The notes: generated by a model not told the origin, from the sequence alone. Shown: positions 24,437 through 33,714, counted from the first letter of the stretch. The stretch is DNA of 64,000 nt from RGIG8244 sp045639325 (GCA_045639325.1 JAZUCU010000026.1:6920-70919); one strand, 5' to 3'. Made by a program: numbers and translations.

Positions 24437-26935
24437 ATGTACAGATTTTTTATTTGTTCTTTCCTTTTGTTCTCCCTCCAATGGGTAATCCTTGGACAGG
24501 ACATTACGCTCTCCATCCGCCCCGAACAGCCCATTGCCGGGATGACGGCGCAACTAACTTTGACCTCCACGGATGGCAATATTTCCATCTCCTCTTTACC
24601 CGCAGTCAAAGGCATTGTCTGGCATAACAATATTTCCCGTCAGACGCAAATGTATTCCATCAACGGAAAAAATACCACGACAAACAGCCTCTCCACCTCA
24701 TTCACGGTAGAAAAAGCCGGTGATTATCAGATTCCGTCGTTCCCGATACGCGTCAATGGCAAACAGAGCAAAACTTCTCCGCTGACGTTCAAAGTCACTC
24801 CCGCACCGGAAACACCTGCCGATGCCGGAAAGGATAATGACAATCTCTATTTCGCCACGCTGACCATACCCGGAATGGAGACGAAAAAAGAGTTTTATGC
24901 GGGGGAAGAATTGCCGCTTGATTACCATGTTTATGTCAGCGACCGGATCCGTTACAGTCTGCAGGCAGCACAATATCCATCATTCGATACCGGTGATGGC
25001 GTCAGTATCCGGCTGAAAGATTACCGTCAGCAGAATCCCCGCATGCCGAACTTTGCAAGTTTCGACCGATACCGTCAACAGCTTCATGGTAAAGGTTACA
25101 ACGTTTATATGTTCCGTACCATGTTCCGCCCTCTGGCACCGGGGAAATTGACTTTATCCGTTAAATGGCCGGTTTCTTTTGTGGAGGACCGCGGCTTTTT
25201 CGGCTCCGAAGTTATGGCAGAACATATTTTCGGCGGCAAACTGAATACTCTCACCATCAAACCGCTCCCTGCCCTGCCCGCCAACATACCTGCATTCTGC
25301 GGCTTGATTGGCGTCTGGAAATGGCAGGCTGACCTCAATGCAGAAAACAGCAAAACCGGTGATCCGATTACATTGAAACTGAATTTTTCCGGTTCCGGCT
25401 CCAATGAAACGTTCCGCGCCCCCACTCTGGATTTGCCCGGATTCCGGGTCTATCCGCCGGAAATCATTAAAAACGGACAAAACAAGAATCAGATTCGTTA
25501 CACCATGATTCCGCTGCGGGATGGCACATTGCCCGTCAAGATTGCACTTTCCACCTTCAACCCGACTTCCGGTGAATACGAAACATTTGAATTCAATCGG
25601 GAAATCACGGTAAAGAAAGCAGAAAATCTGGTCGCTTCCCCGAAGACATTTGTCGATGCTTCCGGAGCAGGTGCCAATACACAGCTGGAACAGGAATCAA
25701 ACGCAACACGTCATAAAGATGTCTTGTATCTGCACAAAGATATTTCCAAAAAAGTTGCAATTCCGCTGGAAAACAATGTGATCATGTTCAGCGTCATGCT
25801 GCTCCTCTGCGGACTTCTTTTCTTCATCGGCTCGCTGATGTTGATGATGCGTCAGAAACAATTCCGGGATAATCCCGGTCTTTCCCGCAGACATTATGCA
25901 TCCAAACAGAAAAAAGCGTTGATGCAGAAACTCAAAGAAACTCCGCCCGAACAGCTCGACACTCTTTCCGGTGAACTCTCCACTTATCTGAATGACATTC
26001 TTGATCTGCCCCCCGGATCCGGCTTGGATACCGCAGCAAATCAATTCAATGAAGAACAGACTGCGCCCTTTGCTCATGCGTTGAAAACTTTGGCAAATGC
26101 CGCCTGGATCCCCGGCGTGAAAAAAGAATTCACACCCGAATTGAAGAAGACATTGATCAAAGGCTTCTCAAAGTTTGTTGTTATTGCTCTTCTTTTGTGT
26201 CCGTTCTCGCTCTCTGCCGCTGTGCCGGAAGATGCAATGACAGCCTACGATAACGGCAAGTATGAACAGGCATTGGAACTTTATGCCTCCGAATTGAAAC
26301 AGGATCCGACGCATATCTCCCCGTCTCTCCTCTACAATATGGGAAATTGTTATTATCAGCTGGGCGATCTTTCCCGCGCCGCCGTATGTTATGAACGGGC
26401 TTTGCGGCTCGCCCCGCGTAACAGTGATATTCTGGTCAATCTCAATCTGGTCCGCCGGAAACTGCTGCTGGATGAACGTTACAAACTCAATCAGCCTTCC
26501 GATCTTGCAGTGGCGACACGTGATACCTTGCGTTATGACGAATGGCTCCTTGCCATTGCCGCTGCGCTGACCGTTTTACTCTTTGCATTCGGGCTTCACT
26601 TTCTCGAAAAGCCATCCGGAAAATGGTTGATCTGGACAGCGCTCCCCGTAACCGGCCTGGCAATCATCGCCGCACTCATGCAGAATGTACAACTGTACTC
26701 TCCGGAACAGGCAATTGTTATCGAACGTAACGCGCCTGCCTATACACTGCCGTCAGAAAAGAATGGCAATGTGGAACGACAGTTGAAAGAAGGTCAGGAA
26801 GTCCGGATCATGGAAAAACGTCTTGACTGGGTCCGTGTCAGACTCGGCAATGATGAAGAGGGCTGGGTGCGGAAGAAATACATTCTGCCGCTTTGGAACA
26901 CAAAAATGGATGATTTGATACCGAAGAAAAAATAA
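24437..26935 (+). CDS. BatD-BatE fusion: beta-domain protein with TPR and SH3 domains
   Basis: 832 residues. A signal peptide (1-20) leads into BatD-type beta domains (about 20-415), followed by a membrane helix near 447-468. A linker with a helical cytoplasmic segment ends in a second hydrophobic stretch (577-595, LLLCPFSLSAA). This looks like a retained BatE signal peptide. Then come TPR repeats (YDNGKYEQALELY, LLYNMGNCYYQLGDL; 598-690), two more helices (about 703-745) and a C-terminal SH3-like domain with EGWVRKKYI. It starts 22 bases after the BatB-BatC stop and is clearly in the same operon. Confidence 0.85.
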   Translation: MYRFFICSFLLFSLQWVILGQDITLSIRPEQPIAGMTAQLTLTSTDGNISISSLPAVKGIVWHNNISRQTQMYSINGKNTTTNSLSTSFTVEKAGDYQIPSFPIRVNGKQSKTSPLTFKVTPAPETPADAGKDNDNLYFATLTIPGMETKKEFYAGEELPLDYHVYVSDRIRYSLQAAQYPSFDTGDGVSIRLKDYRQQNPRMPNFASFDRYRQQLHGKGYNVYMFRTMFRPLAPGKLTLSVKWPVSFVEDRGFFGSEVMAEHIFGGKLNTLTIKPLPALPANIPAFCGLIGVWKWQADLNAENSKTGDPITLKLNFSGSGSNETFRAPTLDLPGFRVYPPEIIKNGQNKNQIRYTMIPLRDGTLPVKIALSTFNPTSGEYETFEFNREITVKKAENLVASPKTFVDASGAGANTQLEQESNATRHKDVLYLHKDISKKVAIPLENNVIMFSVMLLLCGLLFFIGSLMLMMRQKQFRDNPGLSRRHYASKQKKALMQKLKETPPEQLDTLSGELSTYLNDILDLPPGSGLDTAANQFNEEQTAPFAHALKTLANAAWIPGVKKEFTPELKKTLIKGFSKFVVIALLLCPFSLSAAVPEDAMTAYDNGKYEQALELYASELKQDPTHISPSLLYNMGNCYYQLGDLSRAAVCYERALRLAPRNSDILVNLNLVRRKLLLDERYKLNQPSDLAVATRDTLRYDEWLLAIAAALTVLLFAFGLHFLEKPSGKWLIWTALPVTGLAIIAALMQNVQLYSPEQAIVIERNAPAYTLPSEKNGNVERQLKEGQEVRIMEKRLDWVRVRLGNDEEGWVRKKYILPLWNTKMDDLIPKKK

Positions 26936-26955
26936 CGATTGAGGAGGGGGTAAAA

Positions 26956-27354
26956 ATGAATAAAAAAGGATTAACGGCAATTGGCTTCTTGTTTTTCAGC
27001 ATCGTTCCGCATATATCGGGACGGAATATGCTCAATCAGGATGTGATGGATTATATGCCCCGCCGTTCACACCGGCTCAGCAAATATTCGCCGGCGGAAA
27101 TATTCAAGCTGGATAAGATCAACACCATCAATTTCAATGCCATTTCCATGGTGCTTGACGGCACACTCGGCTGGGCAAATACAGCCGCCGACGGGACAGG
27201 TTCAAGGTCAGTGGTTATCGGCAGAATTTATATTCATGGCTTGTATCTGCCGCAGGGAAACACCTGGGTGGGGCGGGTCTATCCGACGGGACACGTGGTG
27301 ATCATCCGCGGCAGATCGTACCCCGTTTTTCAACTTCAGCCAGTGAAGAAATAA
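26956..27354 (+). CDS. Small exported protein at the end of the Bat operon
   Basis: 132 residues with a probable signal peptide (1-22) and a strong GGAGGGGG ribosome site. The mature part of about 110 residues has predicted beta strands and Gly-rich turns (VVIGRIYIHGLYLPQG) and no recognised motif. It starts 20 bases after the BatD-BatE stop and is likely cotranscribed. Its function is unknown. The convergent transferase gene stops two bases beyond its stop. Confidence 0.7.
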   Translation: MNKKGLTAIGFLFFSIVPHISGRNMLNQDVMDYMPRRSHRLSKYSPAEIFKLDKINTINFNAISMVLDGTLGWANTAADGTGSRSVVIGRIYIHGLYLPQGNTWVGRVYPTGHVVIIRGRSYPVFQLQPVKK

Positions 27355-27356
27355 TC

Positions 27357-28463
27357 TTATTCCGGCGGATTCAAATTTTTACTGTTCGCACGAATTCCGG
27401 CATACTGCATCACACTGAGCAGCAGCAGAAATGCAATTCCCTGAATCAGAATCACCAGACAGGTGCGCCATTCGCCCCAGAGAAGCGGCAACGCGCCGAG
27501 AGAACTGACCAGTACCAGCAAATGCACCAGCTGAACCGCACGAACACGTGTCATACCGCTGTGCCAGAAACGATGAGAGATGTGATTGTGATCGCCTTTG
27601 TAAATCGGCTTATGATTTTTCAAACGGATAACAACCACGGCAAAGGCATCGAAAATCGGCACTGCGAGGATAAAAATCGGAATCAGAATGGCAAAGCGGG
27701 TTGATGCAATCGTGGGATTGTAATAAGTCACTTTTGCCGAAATCACAGAAAGCAGAAATGCGAGGAAGTGACTGCCGGAATCGCCCATAAAGATCGAAGC
27801 CGGAGCCGCATTGTAAACCCAGAAACCGCATGCGGATGCCGCTGCAGAGAAACAGAGCAATGCAACAAAATATTGATGATTGACCAGAGAGACGACACCG
27901 AAGAATACAAGGGCAATCGCCGCAGTCCCGGCAGCAAGACCATCCATGTTGTCAAAGAAATTCAACGCATTGAACATGAAAAGGAACCAGAAAATCGTAA
28001 TGGCAGAAGTGACAAATACATTGTCGATAAAACAGGTAATACGGATGCCGCCGACAATGACCACAAAGGCGGCAATAAACAGTTGACCGAGGAATTTAGT
28101 CAAAGCCTTCATGGGCTTTTTATCATCGATTGCGCCCCAAACCATAGATGCGATCGCGCCGGCAACCACAGCCAGCAATTCGGGGAAAGATTCCCGCAAA
28201 CCATTCATGTAAGTTGCAACCGGTTCCCCATGCCAGCGGAACGCAACAATCAAACCGAGAATGATTGTGGAACAGAATGCAGTACACATGGCAAGTCCGC
28301 CGAGAAGCGGCGTTGATTTTTTATGACCTTTGTGTGCTTCTGCCGCAGGAGTATCAAGAAATCCGGTCTGCCACGCCAACAGTTTACACGCCGGAGTTGC
28401 CAGCAGGGAAATAATAAAAGCACAGATAAAAGCGCACACACAGTAAAAAAGCCAGTTTTCCAT
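27357..28463 (-). CDS. Undecaprenyl-phosphate sugar-1-phosphate transferase (WecA/MraY family)
   Basis: 368 residues with about ten membrane helices. Members transfer a UDP-activated N-acetyl-hexosamine-1-phosphate to undecaprenyl phosphate and start O-antigen, enterobacterial common antigen or teichoic acid chains. Signature parts are HKGHKKSTPLLGGLAM near 44-59, GAIDDKK (110-116), the catalytic NFFDNMDGLAAG near 166-177, ASIFMGDSGSHFL and the cytoplasmic HNHISHRF loop. The loop fits WecA/TagO better than MraY. It may feed the O-antigen ligase encoded 3 kb away, but on the opposite strand. The exact sugar is unknown. Confidence 0.85.
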   Translation of the reverse strand: MENWLFYCVCAFICAFIISLLATPACKLLAWQTGFLDTPAAEAHKGHKKSTPLLGGLAMCTAFCSTIILGLIVAFRWHGEPVATYMNGLRESFPELLAVVAGAIASMVWGAIDDKKPMKALTKFLGQLFIAAFVVIVGGIRITCFIDNVFVTSAITIFWFLFMFNALNFFDNMDGLAAGTAAIALVFFGVVSLVNHQYFVALLCFSAAASACGFWVYNAAPASIFMGDSGSHFLAFLLSVISAKVTYYNPTIASTRFAILIPIFILAVPIFDAFAVVVIRLKNHKPIYKGDHNHISHRFWHSGMTRVRAVQLVHLLVLVSSLGALPLLWGEWRTCLVILIQGIAFLLLLSVMQYAGIRANSKNLNPPE

Positions 28464-28510
28464 TCATTAAACCTTTCTTTGACAATGTAAAAGAACAAAA
28501 TGATCACATT

Positions 28511-28538
28511 AATATAGCATATTTTTCAAAAAAAGCAA
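28511..28538 (-). promoter_or_regulatory. Promoter of the WecA/MraY-type gene
   Basis: Minus-strand TTGCTT (28538-28533), 16 bases, TATATT (28516-28511). Confidence 0.5.
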
Positions 28539-28596
28539 ATTTTCCCGGATTGTGCGCAAATGTAACGGGTATTTTCAAAAAAAATTGTTTTGTCGA

Positions 28597-28625
28597 TTGA
28601 TTTTCTTGCGTATATGTTGTATATT
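28597..28625 (+). promoter_or_regulatory. Promoter of the histidine phosphatase operon
   Basis: TTGATT (28597-28602), 17 bases, TATATT (28620-28625); AAAGGA at 28645-28649 follows. Confidence 0.55.
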
Positions 28626-28662
28626 TATATAATATGTAAAACGAAAGGATTTATTAGATAAA

Positions 28663-29331
28663 ATGACTGCAGCAGCAAATAAAGGCGTGACAAAATTTAT
28701 CATTGTCCGCCACGGCGAAACCGTCGCAAACAGAGATCACATTCTTCAGGGATGGATGGAAAGCCCATTATCCGATAACGGAATTCTTCAGGCGCAGCGT
28801 GCCGCCATGTATTTACAGAACGCATCCTTTACCGCTGCTTATTCCAGCGACCTCTCCCGCGCAATGGATACCGTCCGGGAAATCCTGAAACATCATCCGG
28901 AAGTCCCCCTGACACCGGAAAAATCTTTGCGGGAATGGAATCTGGGCATCCTTCAAGGTCAGAAAAATGCCGTTCTCCATGAAAAATATCCGGAATTGAT
29001 GAATGCCTTCCGGAACGAACATTGTTCTCCCGATATTCCCGGCGGCGAAAAACGGGATGATTTCCAGAAGCGGATCAATAAAATTGTCCGGGATCTGGCG
29101 GAGAAACACCCCGGCGAAACGATTCTGATCTGTACTCATGGGGGAGCATTACAGCGTATTTTCCGCATGGTGACGGGACTTCTGGATGAAAGTAACATTC
29201 TTCCGGCATCCTCCAATGCCTCCATCAGCATGATCGAATTTCAGCATGAAGTGCAGAAATGGCGTTTGCTCAACTGGAATATTACCGACCATCTGAACGG
29301 ACTGAACCTCAACGAGCTCTTTGTACATTAA
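28663..29331 (+). CDS. Histidine phosphatase family protein
   Basis: 222 residues. The catalytic RHGET motif lies at 19-23 of the N-terminus, the second half has SSDLSRAMDTV, the acid LREWNLG near residue 86, and the second histidine is in ICTHGGAL near 152. The family includes cofactor-dependent phosphoglycerate mutases and many phosphatases for small metabolites such as alpha-ribazole phosphate. The single-domain length and general motif do not fix a substrate. It opens a plus-strand group followed by the Mpv17-like and xerC genes with short gaps. Confidence 0.9.
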   Translation: MTAAANKGVTKFIIVRHGETVANRDHILQGWMESPLSDNGILQAQRAAMYLQNASFTAAYSSDLSRAMDTVREILKHHPEVPLTPEKSLREWNLGILQGQKNAVLHEKYPELMNAFRNEHCSPDIPGGEKRDDFQKRINKIVRDLAEKHPGETILICTHGGALQRIFRMVTGLLDESNILPASSNASISMIEFQHEVQKWRLLNWNITDHLNGLNLNELFVH

Positions 29332-29367
29332 CATAAGCAATAACCAATCAACACAGGAGGAATTCAA

Positions 29368-30147
29368 ATGAACTCAAAAACGGCAGATGCAATCGCAATC
29401 GCGTACGTAGTACTTTATGCGGCAGTGATCTTCTTCTTCCCATTTGACTACAGCCCCGTGGCAGAAACAACAGTGAAAACGTTGTTCAATACCGGTGATG
29501 TAGTCGTAAAAACATTCCATTGGGCAGGTATTAATTTCTCAAAATGCTTTACCGATCTGGAAGGTTTGAAACATTTCGGTAGTGTGGTCAGCGGATTCCC
29601 CTACATCACCGGCTTCCTGAAAGTTGCCCTGCTCGCAACATTCGGCGAAATGCTGAAAAACCGCCGCCGCACCGGCAGCTGGAAAACATCCGATCTGCTC
29701 CCGAAATTCATCGTCTGGGGTCTCTACGGTATGCTCTTCTCTCTCGTCTTTGCTCTCTTTGCGAAAGGTGTGGAAGCCATTTCCGGTACCGCTCTCTGGT
29801 TCGGCCCCCGTCCGTTCGTCTATGCAACCGCATCTTTCTGGGAAAGAGTCCTTATGGGCTTCTCCATTTCTCTCTGGACAAACCTGATTTTCTGCTACCC
29901 CATGATGATGTCCCACGAATGGTTTAATGCCGTCATCAAGCAGCGTAAATTTGTCGGCGGCAGCGAATTGCTGGCAAGTCTCGACAGCAAGATCTGGGGA
30001 TCTTTCATGCTGAAAACAATCGTCATTTTCTGGATCCCCGCACACACTGTCACCTTCAGTCTGCCCCCGGATTACCGTGTGCTCATGAGCGCGGTTCTCT
30101 CTTTGGCTCTGGGCTTTATCCTGACCGTCAAACCGAAAGCCAACTGA
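29368..30147 (+). CDS. Mpv17/PMP22-like integral membrane protein
   Basis: 259 residues with about five to six hydrophobic segments. The C-terminus (WGSFMLKTIVIFWIPAHTV, then FSLPPDYRVLMSAVLSLA) follows the Mpv17/PMP22 pattern of a helix with FWxPxHxxTFxLPxxYR and a final small-residue helix. The Mpv17 family is mostly known from mitochondria and peroxisomes, where it forms channel-like proteins of debated function. Bacterial members are rare and uncharacterised. AGGAGG precedes the ATG. It lies 36 bases after the phosphatase stop. Assignment is by motif recall and needs a profile search. Confidence 0.5.
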   Translation: MNSKTADAIAIAYVVLYAAVIFFFPFDYSPVAETTVKTLFNTGDVVVKTFHWAGINFSKCFTDLEGLKHFGSVVSGFPYITGFLKVALLATFGEMLKNRRRTGSWKTSDLLPKFIVWGLYGMLFSLVFALFAKGVEAISGTALWFGPRPFVYATASFWERVLMGFSISLWTNLIFCYPMMMSHEWFNAVIKQRKFVGGSELLASLDSKIWGSFMLKTIVIFWIPAHTVTFSLPPDYRVLMSAVLSLALGFILTVKPKAN

Positions 30148-30163
30148 TCAATAAAAGGTATCC

Positions 30164-31153
30164 ATGAGTAAGGAATTGATCGAACAAACCAGCATTGAAA
30201 TTCATCCGGATCCACATCTGGCGGCTTTCGCACGCTATTTACAGGATGAACGCAATGCATCGGATCACACAAAGATTTCTTACCGCATGGATATCGAACA
30301 ATTTGCCCGTCTTGTGCTGGAGAAGGATCCGGCTCAGGAACACATCAACTGGCTGGATGTGGATGTATACACGGCGCGCATGTTCGTCGTTAAACTCCAG
30401 GAAACGGAACCCGCGCGGACAACGGTCCAACGCAAAATTTCCGCGTTGCGCAGTTTTTTCCGTTACATGGTACGGGAAGGTATCCTGGAGGTTAATCCAT
30501 TTTCCGGTTTGACCTCCCCCAAAAAACAAAAGCCCCTTCCGCTGTATATGTCTGTTACAGAAGTCGAACGCTTGCTGGATGCGCCGGATACCTTCTGGAA
30601 AAAAGCGGAAAATCTGGAAACCGTCCGATCGGTGGATGGTGCAGAATTTTCCTGCAGTCGGGATAAAGCGATTCTGGAAGTCATTTATTCCGGTGGCTTG
30701 CGTATCAGCGAAGCATTGGGCTTGAATATGGGCGATATCAATACCGCCTCCCAAGTTATGAAAGTCCGCGGTAAAGGTAAAAAGGAACGTCTCTGCGCTT
30801 TGGGCTCACCCGCCATCCGGGCGTTGAGAGAATATATGATGCTCCGCCGTCAGAGAACGACGGATAACAAAATCAATTCGCCGGTCTTCCTCTGTCAACA
30901 AGGCACACGCCTCACCGCAAGATCATTCCAACGGTATTTCAAAATGTATGTGACAGAAGCCGGACTTTCACCGGATATGACGCCCCACAAACTGCGTCAT
31001 TCCTTTGCGACTCACCTGCTGGATGCGGGAGCCGATTTGCGTACCGTACAGGAATTGCTGGGCCATGAAAATCTCAGTACGACGCAGATCTATACTCATA
31101 TCAGCACCGAACGAATGAAAAACATTTACAAAAAGGCACACCCGCGGGCATGA
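30164..31153 (+). CDS. xerC: Tyrosine recombinase XerC-type
   Basis: 329 residues. The SAM-like N-terminal core-binding domain (about 18-105) precedes the catalytic domain. All active-site residues are present: R180 (SGGLRISE), K204 (VRGKGKKER), H275 and R278 (PHKLRHSF), H301 (LLGHENLSTTQ) and Y310 (IYTHIS). The length and the LLGHENLSTTQIYTH box match XerC/XerD, which resolve chromosome dimers at dif. XerC versus XerD cannot be settled without the partner gene. There is no adjacent integron, phage or att-like repeat, so a housekeeping role is more likely than a mobile one. Its stop overlaps the start of the ligase gene. Confidence 0.88.
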   Translation: MSKELIEQTSIEIHPDPHLAAFARYLQDERNASDHTKISYRMDIEQFARLVLEKDPAQEHINWLDVDVYTARMFVVKLQETEPARTTVQRKISALRSFFRYMVREGILEVNPFSGLTSPKKQKPLPLYMSVTEVERLLDAPDTFWKKAENLETVRSVDGAEFSCSRDKAILEVIYSGGLRISEALGLNMGDINTASQVMKVRGKGKKERLCALGSPAIRALREYMMLRRQRTTDNKINSPVFLCQQGTRLTARSFQRYFKMYVTEAGLSPDMTPHKLRHSFATHLLDAGADLRTVQELLGHENLSTTQIYTHISTERMKNIYKKAHPRA

Positions 31154-33030
31154 AAAACGATCCGACAAAAATCCAGAATCCCTTTTCGGCATTACTTCTC
31201 AAAGGTGCAGAATATCTGCTTCTCTTCCTGACATTTATCGCGCCGATCAAGTTTGCATCCATCGTTTCTGTTCCGGAAATGCCGGCATCCTATTGGTTCG
31301 ACCCGATTTCCATTCTGTTTACGTCCTGGCCGGTATACCTTTTCTGTTTTGTCTCAACCATTCTCTTAGCGGTTGTATTGACGGCTCATCTGTTCAATGG
31401 TAAATTTTTTCTGAAGAATAAAACCGCGTTGATATGGAGTGCCGGCTTTATACTTCTCGCGATCTTCAGTCTGTGCGGGTGGATCAATGCCTCCTGCAAA
31501 GAATACCCGCTGCAAATGATTTCCTATACATTCGGAACCGGCTCTTTTATCCTCGCCGCATTTCTGCTGATTGATAACCGGCCGGAATTGCTGACAAATC
31601 TGTTCCGGGCAATGCTTTGCGGAACAACACTCTCCATCTTCTCCGGAATCTATCAATATTTCTGGGGCTTTGATGAATTGATCCAGCATGTAAAAAATCA
31701 AGTTGAAACCAATGGCATGCTTGCTGAAAATGACGGCATTTACCGCAGAATTATCGAACGGCGCATTCAGGCCGATTTCAGTGTCTGCAACGTTTACGCC
31801 GGATTTCTGGCAATGATGCTGCCCGTTATGGCAATGGCTCTCTGGAAATTCGGAAACGAAAAAGTACAGCCGGAAAAACTTTCCCGCTGGCTTCTTTCCG
31901 GTATTGGTGCCGTCGTGATGATACTTCTTCTGATTCAAACCGGCAGCCGCGGCGGTGTGCTTGCAGTTGGCGCGGGAGTCGTCTGTCTCTGTCTGGCATT
32001 GCCCATGTCAAAAAAACAACGATTTGCATTCTGGCTCCTTGTACTCCTCGGCATTGCCGGATTCGTTACCATGATCGTAGCCGGACGCGGTGCAAAATCC
32101 ATGATCTTCCGTGCGGATTACGATTACGGAGCACTGCAGATGATGTGGAAACATCCCTTCGCAGGAACCGGATGGGGTGACTTCTTCCATGATTTTCAGA
32201 TTCTCAAGTTGATTGAGGACCGGGAAGCACCGCATACCCCACACAACTTTCCCCTTCTCTATGGCTCACAATGCGGCATAATCAGTTTCCTGATTGCCTG
32301 TTTTCTCCTGCTGTATCCGGTAATTCTCCATATCCGCCATCTGCGGAAAAATCCGGGACAGGATGTGATGCATTATGCCGTACTGACTGCAATCTGTGCC
32401 GCCATTCTGGATTATCAGCTGGAACTTTCTTATGAAACTCCGGCATTTGTCTGCAACTGGGCGATCCTGGTCTTGTGGGCATTGTACAAAATGGATTCCG
32501 GTTATTTCCAGGAACCGAAGCGAATTCCCGCAGGTAGATGGGTTCTTCTCGCCTGCATCCTCGCAACGATTCCCGTCGCCATTTTGGAATTCCGTCAGAT
32601 GTATGGAGAAATGAAATTCAATGAATTCCATGAATTGATGAATCCCCGTTATTCCAAAAATCAAACAAGTGCAAAAGATGCATTCCGTCTCCCGCCCGCA
32701 GATCAGGCCTTGAAACTTTTCCGCATTACAGTAGAACAATCGCCGTACAATCCGTTCCCCTGGATGATGATGAGCGATTACCTCACAGCCAGAGGGGACC
32801 TCTATAATGCAAAAGGTTATACCGATAAAGCAATCGCACTCTCCCCGCAGCGGGCATCTTTTTACCTGCGCCGTGCAAGATTGACCTATATGGCAACCGG
32901 GTCAGCGGAAAAAGCAGCGGATAACTTGAAACAGGTACGGGCATTATTCCCAAAAAATCCGGAATATCAGGTTTCTGATATCGAACTTTTAACACCACCC
33001 AAAAAAGAAAACAAGGAGAATCCACAATGA
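31150..33030 (+). CDS. O-antigen ligase-type (Wzy_C) membrane protein with TPR tail
   Basis: 626 residues. About ten to twelve membrane helices are followed from about 465 by a soluble region with a TPR-like pair (LTARGDLYNAKGYTDKAI; FYLRRARLTYMATGSAEKA). Family features are the QTGSRGGVLAVG motif near 260-271 and the periplasmic segment HPFAGTGWGDFF followed by PHTPHNFPLL. The Wzy_C family joins polysaccharide to lipid A core or other acceptors. The start overlaps xerC (ATGA) and the stop overlaps the SagB-like gene (ATGA), so three unrelated functions are translationally linked. Confidence 0.85.
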   Translation: MKNDPTKIQNPFSALLLKGAEYLLLFLTFIAPIKFASIVSVPEMPASYWFDPISILFTSWPVYLFCFVSTILLAVVLTAHLFNGKFFLKNKTALIWSAGFILLAIFSLCGWINASCKEYPLQMISYTFGTGSFILAAFLLIDNRPELLTNLFRAMLCGTTLSIFSGIYQYFWGFDELIQHVKNQVETNGMLAENDGIYRRIIERRIQADFSVCNVYAGFLAMMLPVMAMALWKFGNEKVQPEKLSRWLLSGIGAVVMILLLIQTGSRGGVLAVGAGVVCLCLALPMSKKQRFAFWLLVLLGIAGFVTMIVAGRGAKSMIFRADYDYGALQMMWKHPFAGTGWGDFFHDFQILKLIEDREAPHTPHNFPLLYGSQCGIISFLIACFLLLYPVILHIRHLRKNPGQDVMHYAVLTAICAAILDYQLELSYETPAFVCNWAILVLWALYKMDSGYFQEPKRIPAGRWVLLACILATIPVAILEFRQMYGEMKFNEFHELMNPRYSKNQTSAKDAFRLPPADQALKLFRITVEQSPYNPFPWMMMSDYLTARGDLYNAKGYTDKAIALSPQRASFYLRRARLTYMATGSAEKAADNLKQVRALFPKNPEYQVSDIELLTPPKKENKENPQ

Positions 33031-33662
33031 AAAAACTCACACTCGCACTCTCTTTTGCGCTCGCATGTTCGTCTGTAATCACAGCAGCGGAATCCATTAC
33101 TCTGCCCGCACCCGATAAAAAAGGCGGCAAACCGCTGATGCAGGCGTTGACTCTCCGCGAAACAAACCGGAATTTCACACAGGCTCCGATATCCAAACAG
33201 GATACTTCCAACATCCTCTATGCCGCATATGGTATCAACCGTGCAAAAGCAGATAAACATACCATTCCCACCGCCATCAACATGAAAAATCTGGTGCTGT
33301 ATGTAACATCCAAAGACGGCACATTCCGTTATGACCCCAAAGCAAATAAGCTGATTCCGCACAGCAAAAAAGATTTGCGCGAATTCGCCTTCATGCGGAA
33401 AGCCATGCCCCTCTCTTCCCCCATGACTCTCATCTATGTTGCGGATCTTTCCAAAGGCAGAGATAAAGCTTCCACTTTGCAGTTCTCTTATGCCCATGCC
33501 GGTTCCGCTTATCAGAATGTGTACCTTTACTGCGCCTCCAGAGGTCTGGCAACCGTCATTTGCGGCGGATTCGACAAAAAGGCAATGCAGAAACAGCTGG
33601 CTCTTGACACAAAGAAATACGCCGTTCTGTTCACGCAGATTATCGGTTTCCCGAAAAAATAA
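33027..33662 (+). CDS. Exported nitroreductase-like (SagB/ThcOx) protein
   Basis: 211 residues with a signal peptide (1-20, ending ITAAES). The mature part matches the SagB-type nitroreductase fold: LRETNRNF near 48-55, the substrate-side NMKNLVLYV segment, YDPKANKL, and the C-terminal HAGSAYQNVYLYCASRGLATVICGG. Cytoplasmic relatives bind FMN and oxidise azolines in peptide natural products. Exported members occur in anaerobes and their substrates are unknown. AAGGAG precedes the ATG, which overlaps the ligase stop. No thiazole/oxazole-peptide genes are nearby. Confidence 0.75.
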   Translation: MKKLTLALSFALACSSVITAAESITLPAPDKKGGKPLMQALTLRETNRNFTQAPISKQDTSNILYAAYGINRAKADKHTIPTAINMKNLVLYVTSKDGTFRYDPKANKLIPHSKKDLREFAFMRKAMPLSSPMTLIYVADLSKGRDKASTLQFSYAHAGSAYQNVYLYCASRGLATVICGGFDKKAMQKQLALDTKKYAVLFTQIIGFPKK

Positions 33663-33684
33663 TTGTTTTTCGCTTATTCGCCAC

Positions 33685-33714
33685 TTGCTTTTTCCCGTTT
33701 CTGTGGCATATTGC
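33685..33714 (+). promoter_or_regulatory. Possible glgA promoter
   Basis: TTGCTT (33685-33690), 18 bases, TATTGC (33709-33714). Weaker than the others. Confidence 0.3.

Noticed and set aside
23617..24630. Leu-rich minus-strand ORF that looks like a membrane protein
   Set aside because: It is the complement of the CAG-rich Gln repeat of the BatB-BatC gene, which reads as leucine on the other strand.
30164..31153. Integrase of a mobile element
   Set aside because: The length and motif match XerC, the gene is embedded in an operon of chromosomal genes, and no att repeats or other mobile genes are seen.
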